Origin: Synechococcus sp. RCC307
Lineage (GTDB): Bacteria; Cyanobacteriota; Cyanobacteriia; PCC-6307; Cyanobiaceae
Length of the DNA: 64,000 nucleotides
Assembly: GCA_000063525.1 (NCBI GenBank)
Contig: CT978603.1
Location: 1,421,105-1,485,104 of the forward strand
Direction of reading: 5' to 3'
A model generated the notes under the pieces. That model saw nothing but the letters and a program-made list of their open reading frames with translations. It did no database searches and was not told where the DNA came from. Below are positions 42,903-51,237 of the stretch, piece after piece (position 1 is the first letter of the stretch; each line of letters starts with the position of its first letter). The position numbers were made by a program, and so were the translations under genes.

Positions 42903-43075
42903 GCCTGATGGGCAGCCTCAATGGTGTCGAGCGAAATTTCAATCACCCGTGAGCCATGGCGGGTGAGGGGCAGCTGGCGCACAAAACAGCGGCCGCGCGG
43001 AGCATCCACGCTGAGCACCTGAAAACAACGGCTGTCACCTGGCAACTGCAGGCGAACTCCCTGATGAAGGTTCAT
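42899..43075 (-). CDS. 58-residue hypothetical protein
   Basis: ATG 43075 to TAG at 42901-42899, with GGGGAA as a ribosome site 7 bases upstream. The sequence is beta-rich ([42 protein letters not shown]). No family recognised. Overlaps the 3' end of cysS by 4 bases. Confidence 0.6.
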   Translation of the reverse strand: MNLHQGVRLQLPGDSRCFQVLSVDAPRGRCFVRQLPLTRHGSRVIEISLDTIEAAHQA

Positions 43076-43172
43076 GACATTCCCCGTTCAGAGAACAGAA
43101 AGGCGCTAACGCCTCTGAACTATTGAACAGCTCCAAGGACTCGCCGTAAGCAGTTGTACTCATTCCCTGACC

Positions 43173-43190
43173 CGCGTCGCGCAAGACGCG
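43173..43190 (-). terminator. Short hairpin after the symporter operon
   Basis: CGCGTC and GACGCG form a 6-bp stem with a 6-base loop, 13 bases downstream of the minus-strand stop at 43203. No T-run follows, so termination is only possible. Confidence 0.35.
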
Positions 43191-43202
43191 CAACGAGCGG
43201 CG

Positions 43203-43415
43203 TCAGCTTTGCGGTGGCTGCTGATCGCGCATCATCCGCTCCATCTTGCGAATGCGCGGCACCATCGCCTCCCACACCTCCTTTTGAAAGCCCGGCTCGC
43301 AATTAGCTGCCAAGGCATCGATGTCTTCGCCGCGGCCAAAGGCATCAATCAGCTGTCGCTCGTAGCGAGCGCGCTCAATGAAATTCCAACGCTTGATCCA
43401 GTCCATCAATGGCAT
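43203..43415 (-). CDS. Conserved small hypothetical protein
   Basis: A 70-residue hydrophilic, helical protein (MDWIKRWNFIERARYERQLI, FQKEVWEAMVPRIRKMERMM). ATG 43415 lies 4 bases after the symporter stop, so the two are probably co-transcribed. No family recognised. Confidence 0.65.
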   Translation of the reverse strand: MPLMDWIKRWNFIERARYERQLIDAFGRGEDIDALAANCEPGFQKEVWEAMVPRIRKMERMMRDQQPPQS

Positions 43416-43419
43416 CGAT

Positions 43420-44751
43420 TTAACCGAACCAACTGCGCAGAAGATCCCACACCGAGACCAACAATCCAAAGGCAATCACCGGTGGCGCCACCCAGCGCAA
43501 CAGCAGCATCAGCCCCTGGCGCACGACCTTGGGGGCCCCGCTGCTGCTGAGGTCGTCTTCGAAGCGACTGGGCAGCACCCAACCCAGCAGCACGGCCAGC
43601 AGCAACCCGCCCAGGATCAACAGCACCCCGCCAAAGACCGAATCCATCCAGCCGAGCACTCCAAGCGAGGTGGCTGCCGGCAAGCCCAGCACAAAGATCA
43701 CCGCCGCACTCACCCACACCGCCTTGGACCGGCTCCAACCGAGACGATCGATCAAACAGGCCACGGGCACCTCTAGCAGCGAAACCGCTGAGGTGATCGC
43801 CGCCAAATAGGCCAGAGCAAAAAACACCACGGCCACCACCTGGCCGCTCACACCCAACGACGACAAGCCCGTGGGCAGAGCAATGAAGATCGTGCCCAAG
43901 GTGGAGCTGCTGATCACCTCGCTCAGACCAAAGCTCATCACCACCGGGAAGGTGACCATGCCCGCCAACAAGCCAACGGCGGTGTCCATGCCCACAACCG
44001 CCAGGGCTTCGCGGGGCAGATGGGCACGGCGATCGAGATAGGCCGCGTAGGCAAGGATGCAGCCGATGCCCGTGCCGATCGAGAAGAAGGCCTGGGTGAA
44101 GGCATTGCGAATGGTGGTGGGATCCAGCAGCTGAGCGCCGTCCCAACGCAGCAAAAAGGTGCGATAGCCGCTGGCGGCACCCTCCAGACCCGAGGCCCAA
44201 ATCGCCAGGGCGATCAACACCACAAACAGCAGCGGCAACCCCCAGCGCGACAGACGTTCAATGCCTTTTTGCACCCCGCCAGCCACCACCAGGGCGGTCA
44301 GCAGAAGGCTGATCAGCTGACCCAACAGCGCCGTGCGGCCGCCACTGAGGCCAGCGAAGAACTCCTCGGCGGCCCCCATGTCTTGGGGCAAGCCAGCCAA
44401 GGCGGACTGCAGCAGGGTGACGCCGGTCCAGCCCATCAACACGGCGTAAAACGCCAAGATTCCGCAAGCCGCCAGAACAAACAGCCAGCCCATCGGTTGC
44501 CAGCGACGGCCAGCGGCCGCCACCGGCGCCAGCAGGGGGCTTTGGCCGGTGCTGCGGCCCAAGACCATTTCCGCCACCAAGACCGGCAGACACACCACCA
44601 GCACGATCAGCACATACAGGAACAAAAACGCCCCACCGCCCCCTTGGGAGGCGCGATAGGCAAAGCCCCAAAGGTTCCCCAGACCAACGGCACTGCCAGC
44701 CGCGGCCAGCACAAACCCAAGGCCTGAGCGCCACTTCTCCCGCGCTGCCAT
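43420..44751 (-). CDS. Sodium-dependent neurotransmitter:sodium symporter-family transporter
   Basis: A 443-residue LeuT-fold transporter with about eleven to twelve helices. The first helix carries the diagnostic SGLGFVLAAAGSAVGLGNLWGFAYRA. Members take up amino acids or related amines with sodium. ATG 44751 with GGAG upstream is chosen; the open frame continues far upstream but lies antisense to dxr. Divergent from dxr. Substrate unknown. Confidence 0.9.
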   Translation of the reverse strand: MAAREKWRSGLGFVLAAAGSAVGLGNLWGFAYRASQGGGGAFLFLYVLIVLVVCLPVLVAEMVLGRSTGQSPLLAPVAAAGRRWQPMGWLFVLAACGILAFYAVLMGWTGVTLLQSALAGLPQDMGAAEEFFAGLSGGRTALLGQLISLLLTALVVAGGVQKGIERLSRWGLPLLFVVLIALAIWASGLEGAASGYRTFLLRWDGAQLLDPTTIRNAFTQAFFSIGTGIGCILAYAAYLDRRAHLPREALAVVGMDTAVGLLAGMVTFPVVMSFGLSEVISSSTLGTIFIALPTGLSSLGVSGQVVAVVFFALAYLAAITSAVSLLEVPVACLIDRLGWSRSKAVWVSAAVIFVLGLPAATSLGVLGWMDSVFGGVLLILGGLLLAVLLGWVLPSRFEDDLSSSGAPKVVRQGLMLLLRWVAPPVIAFGLLVSVWDLLRSWFG

Positions 44752-44838
44752 CCCTTCTCCCACCAGCCCAATGCCGCGCCAGCCTGCCAGTGATTGGCCA
44801 ATTCGATGGGAGACTGGGTGCCCTCTAAGGCAGTGGCC

Positions 44839-46056
44839 GTGAAAGCTCTCAGCGTGCTGGGCTCCACCGGCTCCATCGGAACGCAAACCCTCGAAATCGT
44901 TGAGGAGTTTCCCGAGCGCTTCCGCGTGGTGGCCCTCACCGCCGGCCGCAACTTGGCGTTGCTGTGCAAGCAGGTGCAGCGCCATCAGCCCGAAGTGGTG
45001 GCCCTGGCCGATCCCGCCCTGCTGAGTGAGCTGCGCGAGCGACTCCAGGCTCTGAACCTGCCGCGCTGTCCTGAACTGGTGGCCGGCAACGAGGGGCTCT
45101 GCCAGGCCGCCGCCTGGAGCAGCGCCGATCTGGTGGTCACTGGAATCGTGGGCTGCGCGGGCCTCCTGCCCACCCTGGCGGCGATTGAAGCCGGCAAAGA
45201 TCTGGCCCTGGCCAACAAAGAAACCCTGATTGCCGCTGGGCCGGTGGTGCTGCCGGCACTGGAGCGCAGCGGCAGTCGCCTGCTGCCGGCTGATTCCGAG
45301 CACTCGGCGATCTTCCAGTGCCTTCAGGGCACCCCCTGGGCTGATACCGCCCGGCTCTCCACGGGTGTGCCCACACCCGGGCTGCGCCGCATCCAACTCA
45401 CCGCCTCTGGCGGTGCCTTCCGCGACTGGGCTGCCGCCGATCTAGCCAAGGCCACGGTGGCCGATGCCACCAGCCACCCCAACTGGAGCATGGGGCGCAA
45501 GATCACGGTGGATTCCGCCTCATTGATGAACAAGGGGCTGGAAGTGATCGAAGCCCACTACCTCTATGGCGTGGATTACGACCACATCGAAATCGTGATC
45601 CACCCGCAATCGATCATCCATTCGATGGTGGAGCTGGCCGATTCCTCGGTGCTGGCGCAGCTGGGCTGGCCCGACATGAAGCTGCCGATCCTCTATTGCC
45701 TCAGCTGGCCGGAGCGACTGGAAACCCCTTGGCGCAGGCTCGATCTCACGGAACTGGGGCAGCTCACCTTCCGAGCCCCGGATCCAGCCAAATACCCCTG
45801 CATGGATCTGGCCTATTCCGCCGGACGCGCCGGCGGCACGATGCCGGCTGTGCTCAATGCCGCCAACGAGCAGGCGGTGGCCCTCTTCCTCGAGGAGCGC
45901 ATCCATTTCCTCGATATCCCCAAGCTGATTGAGGCCGCCTGCGATCGCCACCGCAACGATCTCAAAGCCCAGCCCAGCCTCGATGATGTGCTTGCTGTGG
46001 ATCAATGGGCACGCCGCTTCGTACGAGACACCAGCAGCGTGCCGCTGGCGGCGTAA
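44839..46056 (+). CDS. dxr: 1-deoxy-D-xylulose 5-phosphate reductoisomerase
   Basis: A 405-residue NADPH enzyme of the MEP isoprenoid pathway. Cofactor motif [15 protein letters not shown] is at the N terminus, followed by [23 protein letters not shown] and [24 protein letters not shown] 44839 (or 44833) is the likely start; the upstream extension reaches into the divergent symporter's leader. Length is normal. Confidence 0.95.
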   Translation: MKALSVLGSTGSIGTQTLEIVEEFPERFRVVALTAGRNLALLCKQVQRHQPEVVALADPALLSELRERLQALNLPRCPELVAGNEGLCQAAAWSSADLVVTGIVGCAGLLPTLAAIEAGKDLALANKETLIAAGPVVLPALERSGSRLLPADSEHSAIFQCLQGTPWADTARLSTGVPTPGLRRIQLTASGGAFRDWAAADLAKATVADATSHPNWSMGRKITVDSASLMNKGLEVIEAHYLYGVDYDHIEIVIHPQSIIHSMVELADSSVLAQLGWPDMKLPILYCLSWPERLETPWRRLDLTELGQLTFRAPDPAKYPCMDLAYSAGRAGGTMPAVLNAANEQAVALFLEERIHFLDIPKLIEAACDRHRNDLKAQPSLDDVLAVDQWARRFVRDTSSVPLAA

Positions 46057-46139
46057 CAACCAGCCGAAGAGATTCTGCAACCGTCAGGACTGGCCAGGCA
46101 GCGTCATTAGCAAGGCAATGAGAGAGTCTGAGCTAGGCC

Positions 46140-46721
46140 ATGTCCCTAAAAGCAGTTGAGTGCCCCGGTGATGTGTGCCACAGCCATCACGGCGGCCACG
46201 AAGTGGAGCGCACTGAACTCCAGCAGAACCTGGAAGGCCATGGCCACGACTGGTGCGAGCGCCTAGCTGAGCGTATCTACGAGATGTCTGTCGACACCTT
46301 CTCCCAGATGGTGCTGCCGATGCTGCAGCAACAGGGCTGGCAGCGGCGACACCTGGACTGGGAGTTCAAGCTCTCGGAAGAACCAATGGAGGTGGAGCGC
46401 ACCCTGGCTGACGGCACCATCAATGCCGTGGAAAGCTTCTTCCGCAGCAGCGAGGTGCAGCGCCTGTTTGTGCAAGAACTGGTGGGCGGCACCTACGCCG
46501 AAGCCGACCACAACAACCTGCGCTCCAAAGCCGTGCGCCAGGTGATCGAGACGGAACTGTTGGCCTTCTTGAGCGAGCACAACGAGGAGTTGCTCGACCG
46601 GGTTGGCGAGGCCCTGATGGGCGAAGCCCATGGCGACTTTGACCTGGCTCGCCAGCAGGCCAAAGATGGCCTCGACGATGTGCATCACCTGCTCGTCAAC
46701 CACAGCGAGGCGATTCGCTAA
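46140..46721 (+). CDS. Conserved hypothetical protein
   Basis: A 193-residue acidic, mostly helical protein. The N terminus has clustered Cys and His (VECPGDVCHSHHGGHE and EGHGHDWCE) that could bind metal. Later segments are long amphipathic helices (IYEMSVDTFSQMVLPML, RLFVQELVGGTYAEADHNN). No family recognised. Confidence 0.7.
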   Translation: MSLKAVECPGDVCHSHHGGHEVERTELQQNLEGHGHDWCERLAERIYEMSVDTFSQMVLPMLQQQGWQRRHLDWEFKLSEEPMEVERTLADGTINAVESFFRSSEVQRLFVQELVGGTYAEADHNNLRSKAVRQVIETELLAFLSEHNEELLDRVGEALMGEAHGDFDLARQQAKDGLDDVHHLLVNHSEAIR

Positions 46722-46741
46722 GCCAGCCCGATCAAAACGCC

Positions 46742-46852
46742 CTATTGATGCATCTGGTTGAACCAGTAGCCGGCCAAGATCCATGAGGACCACAGGAACA
46801 TGGCGAGGAACAACCAGTTCAACCAAGGGGGGCGCCGGTCGTTCTCAAACAT
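46742..46852 (-). CDS. 36-residue single-helix membrane peptide
   Basis: ATG 46852 to TAG at 46744-46742. A polar start (MFENDRRPP) is followed by an aromatic-rich membrane helix (WLNWLFLAMFLWSSWILAGYWF). Size and Trp content resemble small subunits of photosynthetic or respiratory complexes, but no match is recognised. Divergent from the gene at 46924. Confidence 0.5.
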   Translation of the reverse strand: MFENDRRPPWLNWLFLAMFLWSSWILAGYWFNQMHQ

Positions 46853-46923
46853 TGCTGCGCAGCCACCAGAAGGCACATCTGCAGCCTAAATCGGCCCTTT
46901 GGCATCGCAGCGATTGGGAAATC

Positions 46924-47169
46924 TTGCTGAACCCCATCACCCTCGAGCCAGGGAATTTCCACACTGAAGGCGACGTCTTTTTGTGGCCCATGACGGACCC
47001 CAACAAGGAGATCCAACTTCTGGAGAGTCCTGACGTTGAGCACTACAGCGCTGAACAGATCCAAGCGGTGATGGTCGACTCCTGGTACCGCGGTGGTGAG
47101 CGGTATTGGCGCATCGATCAACAGCCCAGCAGCGACGGCTGGGTGGGCACACGCCACTACGACGACTGA
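46924..47169 (+). CDS. Conserved small hypothetical protein
   Basis: About 81 residues from a TTG at 46924 (MLNPITLEPGNFHTEGDVF), though a start further upstream is possible since the frame is open from 46783. The protein is soluble and Trp/Tyr-rich (FLWPMTDP, VDSWYRGGERYWRID). The stop overlaps the next ATG (TGATG). Function unknown. Confidence 0.6.
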   Translation: MLNPITLEPGNFHTEGDVFLWPMTDPNKEIQLLESPDVEHYSAEQIQAVMVDSWYRGGERYWRIDQQPSSDGWVGTRHYDD

Positions 47170-47444
47170 TGCAAGACATCGTTCAAGAGCTGCGCTCAAT
47201 CCAGACCCTGCTGGATTGCTTAATGGAGAAGCGCTTGCAGCTGCCCAGCGGCCGTCGCGCCCAGCTGGAGCGCACCTGCGATCAGTTTCAGCAGGTCATG
47301 AGCAGCCTGGCCAAGGTGCCAGGGGCGGGTGAGGAGCAACAAACCCAGCAACTCAGGGAGCTGCTCAGCGCAATTGAGGAGCTGCATCTCTGCCTGGAGC
47401 CCCTGGAAGCGCCCTGCAGCGATCTTGTAGCCAGGCTGCCGTAA
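47169..47444 (+). CDS. Small helical hypothetical protein
   Basis: A 91-residue protein predicted fully helical (QDIVQELRSIQTLLDCLMEKRL, QLRELLSAIEELHLCLEPL), perhaps coiled-coil. It is coupled to the gene upstream by a TGATG junction. Its last 80 bases overlap a convergent hydrolase gene. No family recognised. Confidence 0.6.
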   Translation: MQDIVQELRSIQTLLDCLMEKRLQLPSGRRAQLERTCDQFQQVMSSLAKVPGAGEEQQTQQLRELLSAIEELHLCLEPLEAPCSDLVARLP

Positions 47445-48387
47445 GCCGGTCGCCCCAACAGGCGAAGGGGGCATCGCCCCAGCCGTGGAAGCCGTTGTGG
47501 CCGCCGCCCCGGCTGATCACCACCTCAAAGGCGCGGTGGCGGCCCTGCTGCCCCTGGGCTTCAGCGACGGGCACCCATGGGTCATCGTCGGCCTGCAGCA
47601 GGAGCGTTGGGGTGCGCAGTTGGCCCAAGCGAGGCGCTGGGCTGGCCTGCTGGTAGTAGCGCTCCACATCGCCATAGCCCCAGCGCGGCGCGGTGATCAG
47701 ATCATCAAAGTCACGGATGCTGTGCACCTGCTGCAGGCCCTCGCGTTCAGCGGGCGTCACTGAGCTGTCGTCCTCCAGGGTTTGCGCCACCAAACGGCGC
47801 ATCAACCAGCGCTGATAAATGCGATTGCGGGGCCGCTCAATCGAGGCCGAACACGCCGCCAAATCCAAGGGGCTGCTGGTGCAGACCAAGCCATCGAGGG
47901 CATCGGCCTGCTCCAGGCAGGCGTTGAGCAGGATCGTGCCCCCCAGGGAAATGCCTGCCCCCAGCAGCGGCTTGCCGCCGGCCAGCTGCCGGGCGCGCTC
48001 GAGCACAGGCCAGAGATCACGGTTGCAGTGGGCCGCGTAGGTGCCTGAGGCCAAAGCCCGCCCCTTCCCGGCCCCACGCAGGTTGAGGCGCAGCACAGAA
48101 AAGCCAGCGGCCTGCAGCGCCAAGCCCATGCGCCTGAGGCCTTCGCGATCGCTGTGGCCGCCGAGGCCATGCAGCAACAACACCAGGGCCTGGGCATCGG
48201 GGCAATGGTCGAGAACCGCCAGCAACTGGCCGCCGCAAGCCATGGGTACCCGCACGTGCTCACCGAGGTCAACGGGCAGCCGCGGTGGCTTCAAGGTGTC
48301 GCGCAGGGTTTGCAGGTCCCCGCCCAGCCAGGGCAAGCGAGCCCGGAAGCCGGCTGCTGCGATCTCACTCCACCCGGACTGGCTCAA
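47365..48387 (-). CDS. Alpha/beta hydrolase, YheT-like
   Basis: A 340-residue hydrolase of the YheT/ABHD1-3 group. LLLHGLGGHSDREGLRRMGLAL is the oxyanion region, GISLGGTILLN holds the nucleophile Ser, DDPWVP the acid region and GGGHNGFHGW the catalytic His. Substrate unknown; esters or lipids are usual for the group. The 3' end overlaps the convergent small gene by 80 bases. Confidence 0.85.
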   Translation of the reverse strand: MSQSGWSEIAAAGFRARLPWLGGDLQTLRDTLKPPRLPVDLGEHVRVPMACGGQLLAVLDHCPDAQALVLLLHGLGGHSDREGLRRMGLALQAAGFSVLRLNLRGAGKGRALASGTYAAHCNRDLWPVLERARQLAGGKPLLGAGISLGGTILLNACLEQADALDGLVCTSSPLDLAACSASIERPRNRIYQRWLMRRLVAQTLEDDSSVTPAEREGLQQVHSIRDFDDLITAPRWGYGDVERYYQQASPAPRLGQLRTPTLLLQADDDPWVPVAEAQGQQGRHRAFEVVISRGGGHNGFHGWGDAPFACWGDRLTAAWLQDRCRALPGAPGRDAAPQLR

Positions 48388-48391
48388 CGCT

Positions 48392-48589
48392 TCAAAGGAT
48401 CGGCAACATCTCCTGCTCGACGCTGCGGGCTACCGCTTGGGCCCGTGCACCTCGGCGCCGGCGTAAACGCCGAAGCCGCAGGATTAAAGGATCAATGTCG
48501 CATTCCTTGTGCCAGCAGCGCTCGAAGCGCCGCCGCAACCCCGGTGGAACCGAGGAAGAGGAAGGGTTGGGTGTTGGGAACTGGGGCAT
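48392..48589 (-). CDS. Small basic hypothetical protein
   Basis: A 65-residue Arg-rich protein (LRRRFERCWHKECDIDPLIL, then RLRRLRRRRGARA). Its stop is 4 bases before the YheT-like gene, so it may be the first gene of that operon. The basic character would suit nucleic-acid contact. No family recognised. Confidence 0.45.
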   Translation of the reverse strand: MPQFPTPNPSSSSVPPGLRRRFERCWHKECDIDPLILRLRRLRRRRGARAQAVARSVEQEMLPIL

Positions 48590-48853
48590 CTCATCTCACG
48601 CGCCTCGATGGCCGGAAACTAGTGACGCCAGAAGCGTTCAGCCTGCGCAGAAGTACTCAAAAGGGCTCAGTCACATTTGGTCAGGCCAGGGGCTGGACCA
48701 GTCACAGTTCTGTGATTCGCATGGGTCTTAATGAAAGTGCGGAACGAAACAGGCCCCCGGAGCCAGCCGCGAACACGTCACTTCGAACTCCGCTGCCGGG
48801 CAGTGGAGTTTTTTTTTGGCCAAGCCCAGGAAAGACCCAGTACGCTCCCGTCC

Positions 48854-49177
48854 ATGGCGTTCACCCTTCCACTGATCGCAGCCCTACTGGGCGGAAGCCT
48901 GGTCAGCCAGGTGCCCTTGCAGGTGCAGCCTTACCGCGGCGGCAGCGAGGAGGAGAGCAGCGCGGAAGAGCCGCGCCCTGAAGCCGAGAACGACAGCGTC
49001 GACAACGACTGGCTGCGCGTACCGAGTGACGAGCCCGAGGAGAGGGCCTCGGAGCTCCAAGCCCCGCCGCTAACCCCGCCACCGGCCTTCAACAAACGCC
49101 GGTTCAAGAAACCCACGGTGCGCCCAGGCCTGCCCCGGTCCCTGCACATCGACAGCATTGAGCCCATTGATCGGTGA
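48854..49177 (+). CDS. Small secreted hypothetical protein
   Basis: A 107-residue protein. A hydrophobic signal (about 1-20, MAFTLPLIAALLGG) is followed by an acidic, Ser/Glu-rich segment and a proline-rich basic tail (LTPPPAFNKRRFKKPTVRPG). Low-complexity composition; no family recognised. The 264 bases upstream (48590-48853) hold no convincing gene. Confidence 0.5.
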   Translation: MAFTLPLIAALLGGSLVSQVPLQVQPYRGGSEEESSAEEPRPEAENDSVDNDWLRVPSDEPEERASELQAPPLTPPPAFNKRRFKKPTVRPGLPRSLHIDSIEPIDR

Positions 49178-49297
49178 GCAGTCGCTGATCCGGTGATGCT
49201 CGTAACACTCCGGTCGTCAGAAAAGTGCGACGTTTCGCGAACTCACAGCTGATTCGGGGCTTTTCCCGAGCAGCGTGGTCCGCAATCGGAGGTTGCC

Positions 49298-49501
49298 ATG
49301 ACCATTGGATCGTCTCCGCACCGCAGCCTGGGTCCAACCCTGGTGTGGCTCGAAGCCCGTCTGGCCGAACTCGAGGCGAAGGGTGACTACGAAGCCAGCT
49401 TTGCCCTGACCAGCGAAATGGCTGACTGGTTAATGCGCTCGCCCGAAGCCATGCATGAGCCCCTGCTGGTGCCGCCCACCATCGCCAGCCTTAATCCGTA
49501 G
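49298..49501 (+). CDS. Small hypothetical protein
   Basis: A 67-residue protein with one clear amphipathic helix (LGPTLVWLEARLAELEAKGDY) and GGAGG as a ribosome site about 6 bases before the ATG. Conserved-looking but no family recognised. Lies just upstream of the thioredoxin reductase fusion gene. Confidence 0.6.
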   Translation: MTIGSSPHRSLGPTLVWLEARLAELEAKGDYEASFALTSEMADWLMRSPEAMHEPLLVPPTIASLNP

Positions 49502-49555
49502 CGATTCCGCATAAAGGCCGTTAGCCTTTTGCCCATCGAGTTCGGTCAAGCGTCG

Positions 49556-50923
49556 ATGGGCAGCGCTGCTGCAGCGGTGGAAAACCTGGTGGTGATTGGT
49601 TCCGGCCCTGCCGGCTACACCGCAGCTCTTTACGCCGCACGGGCCAACCTGAGCCCCTTGCTCATCACCGGTTACCAAGACGGTGGCATCCCTGGTGGTC
49701 AGCTGATGACCACCACCCACGTTGAAAATTTCCCCGGCTTCCCCGACGGGATCCTTGGTCCTGAGTTGATGGACCGGATGAAGTCCCAAGCCGTGCGCTG
49801 GGGAACCCGGCTGATCGAGGCCGATGCCGAAGCCCTCGATCTCTCCCAGCGGCCCTACAAAATCCAAGTGGACGGCCAAACCGTTGTGGCCCACAGCGTG
49901 ATCCTGGCCACTGGAGCCAGTGCCAATCGGCTGCACATCGACGGGGAAGACACCTACTGGAGCCGCGGCATCAGCGCCTGCGCCATCTGTGATGGCGCTA
50001 CACCGCAATTCCGCAAAGCCGAATTGGCCGTTGTTGGCGGCGGCGATTCCGCTTGCGAAGAAGCGGTCTACCTCACCAAGTACGGCTCCCATGTGCACCT
50101 AATCGTGCGCAAAGACAGCCTGCGGGCCAGCCGGGCCATGGCCGATCGCGTCTTGGCCAATCCCCAGATCACCGTGCATTGGAACCGCCAGGTGGGCGGC
50201 TTTGGTGGTGATCAATGGCTCGAGCAACTGCAGCTGCAAGACAGCGAAGGCAGCGCCTGCGAAACCCTGGCGGTGAAGGGCCTCTTTTATGCCATTGGCC
50301 ACACCCCCAACACCCGCCTGGTGAAAGGGCAACTCGAGCTCGATGCCAAGGGTTATTTGGTGATCGAAGGCGGCTCCCCCAATACCAGCAAAGAGGGCGT
50401 GTTTGCCGCTGGTGATGTAGCCGATGCCCAGTGGCGCCAAGCGATCACCGCCGCCGCCAGTGGCTGCCAAGCGGCCCTGGCTGCCGAGCGCTGGCTCAGC
50501 CACCACGATCTGGCGGTCACAGTCAGCCGCGAGGAGGTGGAGCCCAAAGCCGCGGAACTGCCTCAGCCCACCACCACGGCCACCGAAGCCGATTTCAGCG
50601 CAGACGCTCTCTGGCAAGGCGGCAGCTATGCCCTGAGGCGGCTGTATCACGAGAGCCCCAAACCGCTTCTGGTGACCTACACCTCACCGAGTTGCGGGCC
50701 ATGCCATGTGTTCAAGCCGCAGCTGAAGCGGGTGCTCAATGAACTCGAGGGCGCCGCCCAGGGGGTGGAAATCAACCTGGAAGACGAACCCGAGATCGCC
50801 GCGCAGGCCGGAGTGACCGGCACGCCGACGGTGCAACTCTTCTACGGGAAAGAGCTCAAAAAGCAATGGCGCGGGGTTCAGCAGCGCAGCGAGGTCAAGC
50901 AGGCGATTGAAGCGCTGCTTTAA
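49556..50923 (+). CDS. trxB: Thioredoxin reductase-thioredoxin fusion protein
   Basis: A 455-residue fusion. The reductase part (about 10-320) has the FAD motif GSGPAGYTAALYAA, the redox-active CAICDG, the nucleotide motif GGGDSACEEAVYL and AAGDVADAQWRQ. A linker of about 40 residues leads to a thioredoxin domain with the active site SCGPC and the cis-Pro TGTPTVQLF. ATG 49556 starts MGSAAAAVENLVVIGSGPAG; the track upstream is short. The pairing lets one chain pass electrons from NADPH to thioredoxin targets. Overlaps infA by 4 bases. Confidence 0.93.
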   Translation: MGSAAAAVENLVVIGSGPAGYTAALYAARANLSPLLITGYQDGGIPGGQLMTTTHVENFPGFPDGILGPELMDRMKSQAVRWGTRLIEADAEALDLSQRPYKIQVDGQTVVAHSVILATGASANRLHIDGEDTYWSRGISACAICDGATPQFRKAELAVVGGGDSACEEAVYLTKYGSHVHLIVRKDSLRASRAMADRVLANPQITVHWNRQVGGFGGDQWLEQLQLQDSEGSACETLAVKGLFYAIGHTPNTRLVKGQLELDAKGYLVIEGGSPNTSKEGVFAAGDVADAQWRQAITAAASGCQAALAAERWLSHHDLAVTVSREEVEPKAAELPQPTTTATEADFSADALWQGGSYALRRLYHESPKPLLVTYTSPSCGPCHVFKPQLKRVLNELEGAAQGVEINLEDEPEIAAQAGVTGTPTVQLFYGKELKKQWRGVQQRSEVKQAIEALL

Positions 50924-51156
50924 CGGCGGCGCGGCGGGCCACCGGCGTTGCGTTCGCGGTAGGTGATGCGGCCACGGCTGAGGTCATAGGGGCTGATCTC
51001 CACCAGCACCTTGTCGCCAGCCAACAATTTGATGCGGAACTTGGTGAGCTTGCCTGCGGCTCGGCAGAGGCACTGGTGACCAGCCGGCTGCTCGAGAGTG
51101 ACCAGGTAAAAACCGTTCCCCTGTTCCTTCTCAATAACTCCGGAGGTTTCAATCAT
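50920..51156 (-). CDS. infA: Translation initiation factor IF-1
   Basis: A 78-residue OB-fold protein (MIETSGVIEKEQGNGFYLVTL, LVEISPYDLSRGRITYR). The core is standard but the N terminus shows MIETSGVI in place of the usual MSKED-type start, and the loop QPAGHQCLCRAAGKLTKFRIKLLAGDKV is divergent. It may be a second IF-1-like paralog rather than the main one. Confidence 0.85.
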   Translation of the reverse strand: MIETSGVIEKEQGNGFYLVTLEQPAGHQCLCRAAGKLTKFRIKLLAGDKVLVEISPYDLSRGRITYRERNAGGPPRRR

Positions 51157-51237
51157 GTAACTCGCCTAGGCCGTGAATTTCCAGAAATCCCACTTTAATG
51201 CCCAGCTTGGAGAAGCAGGCATCAGCCATTAAGGGGC

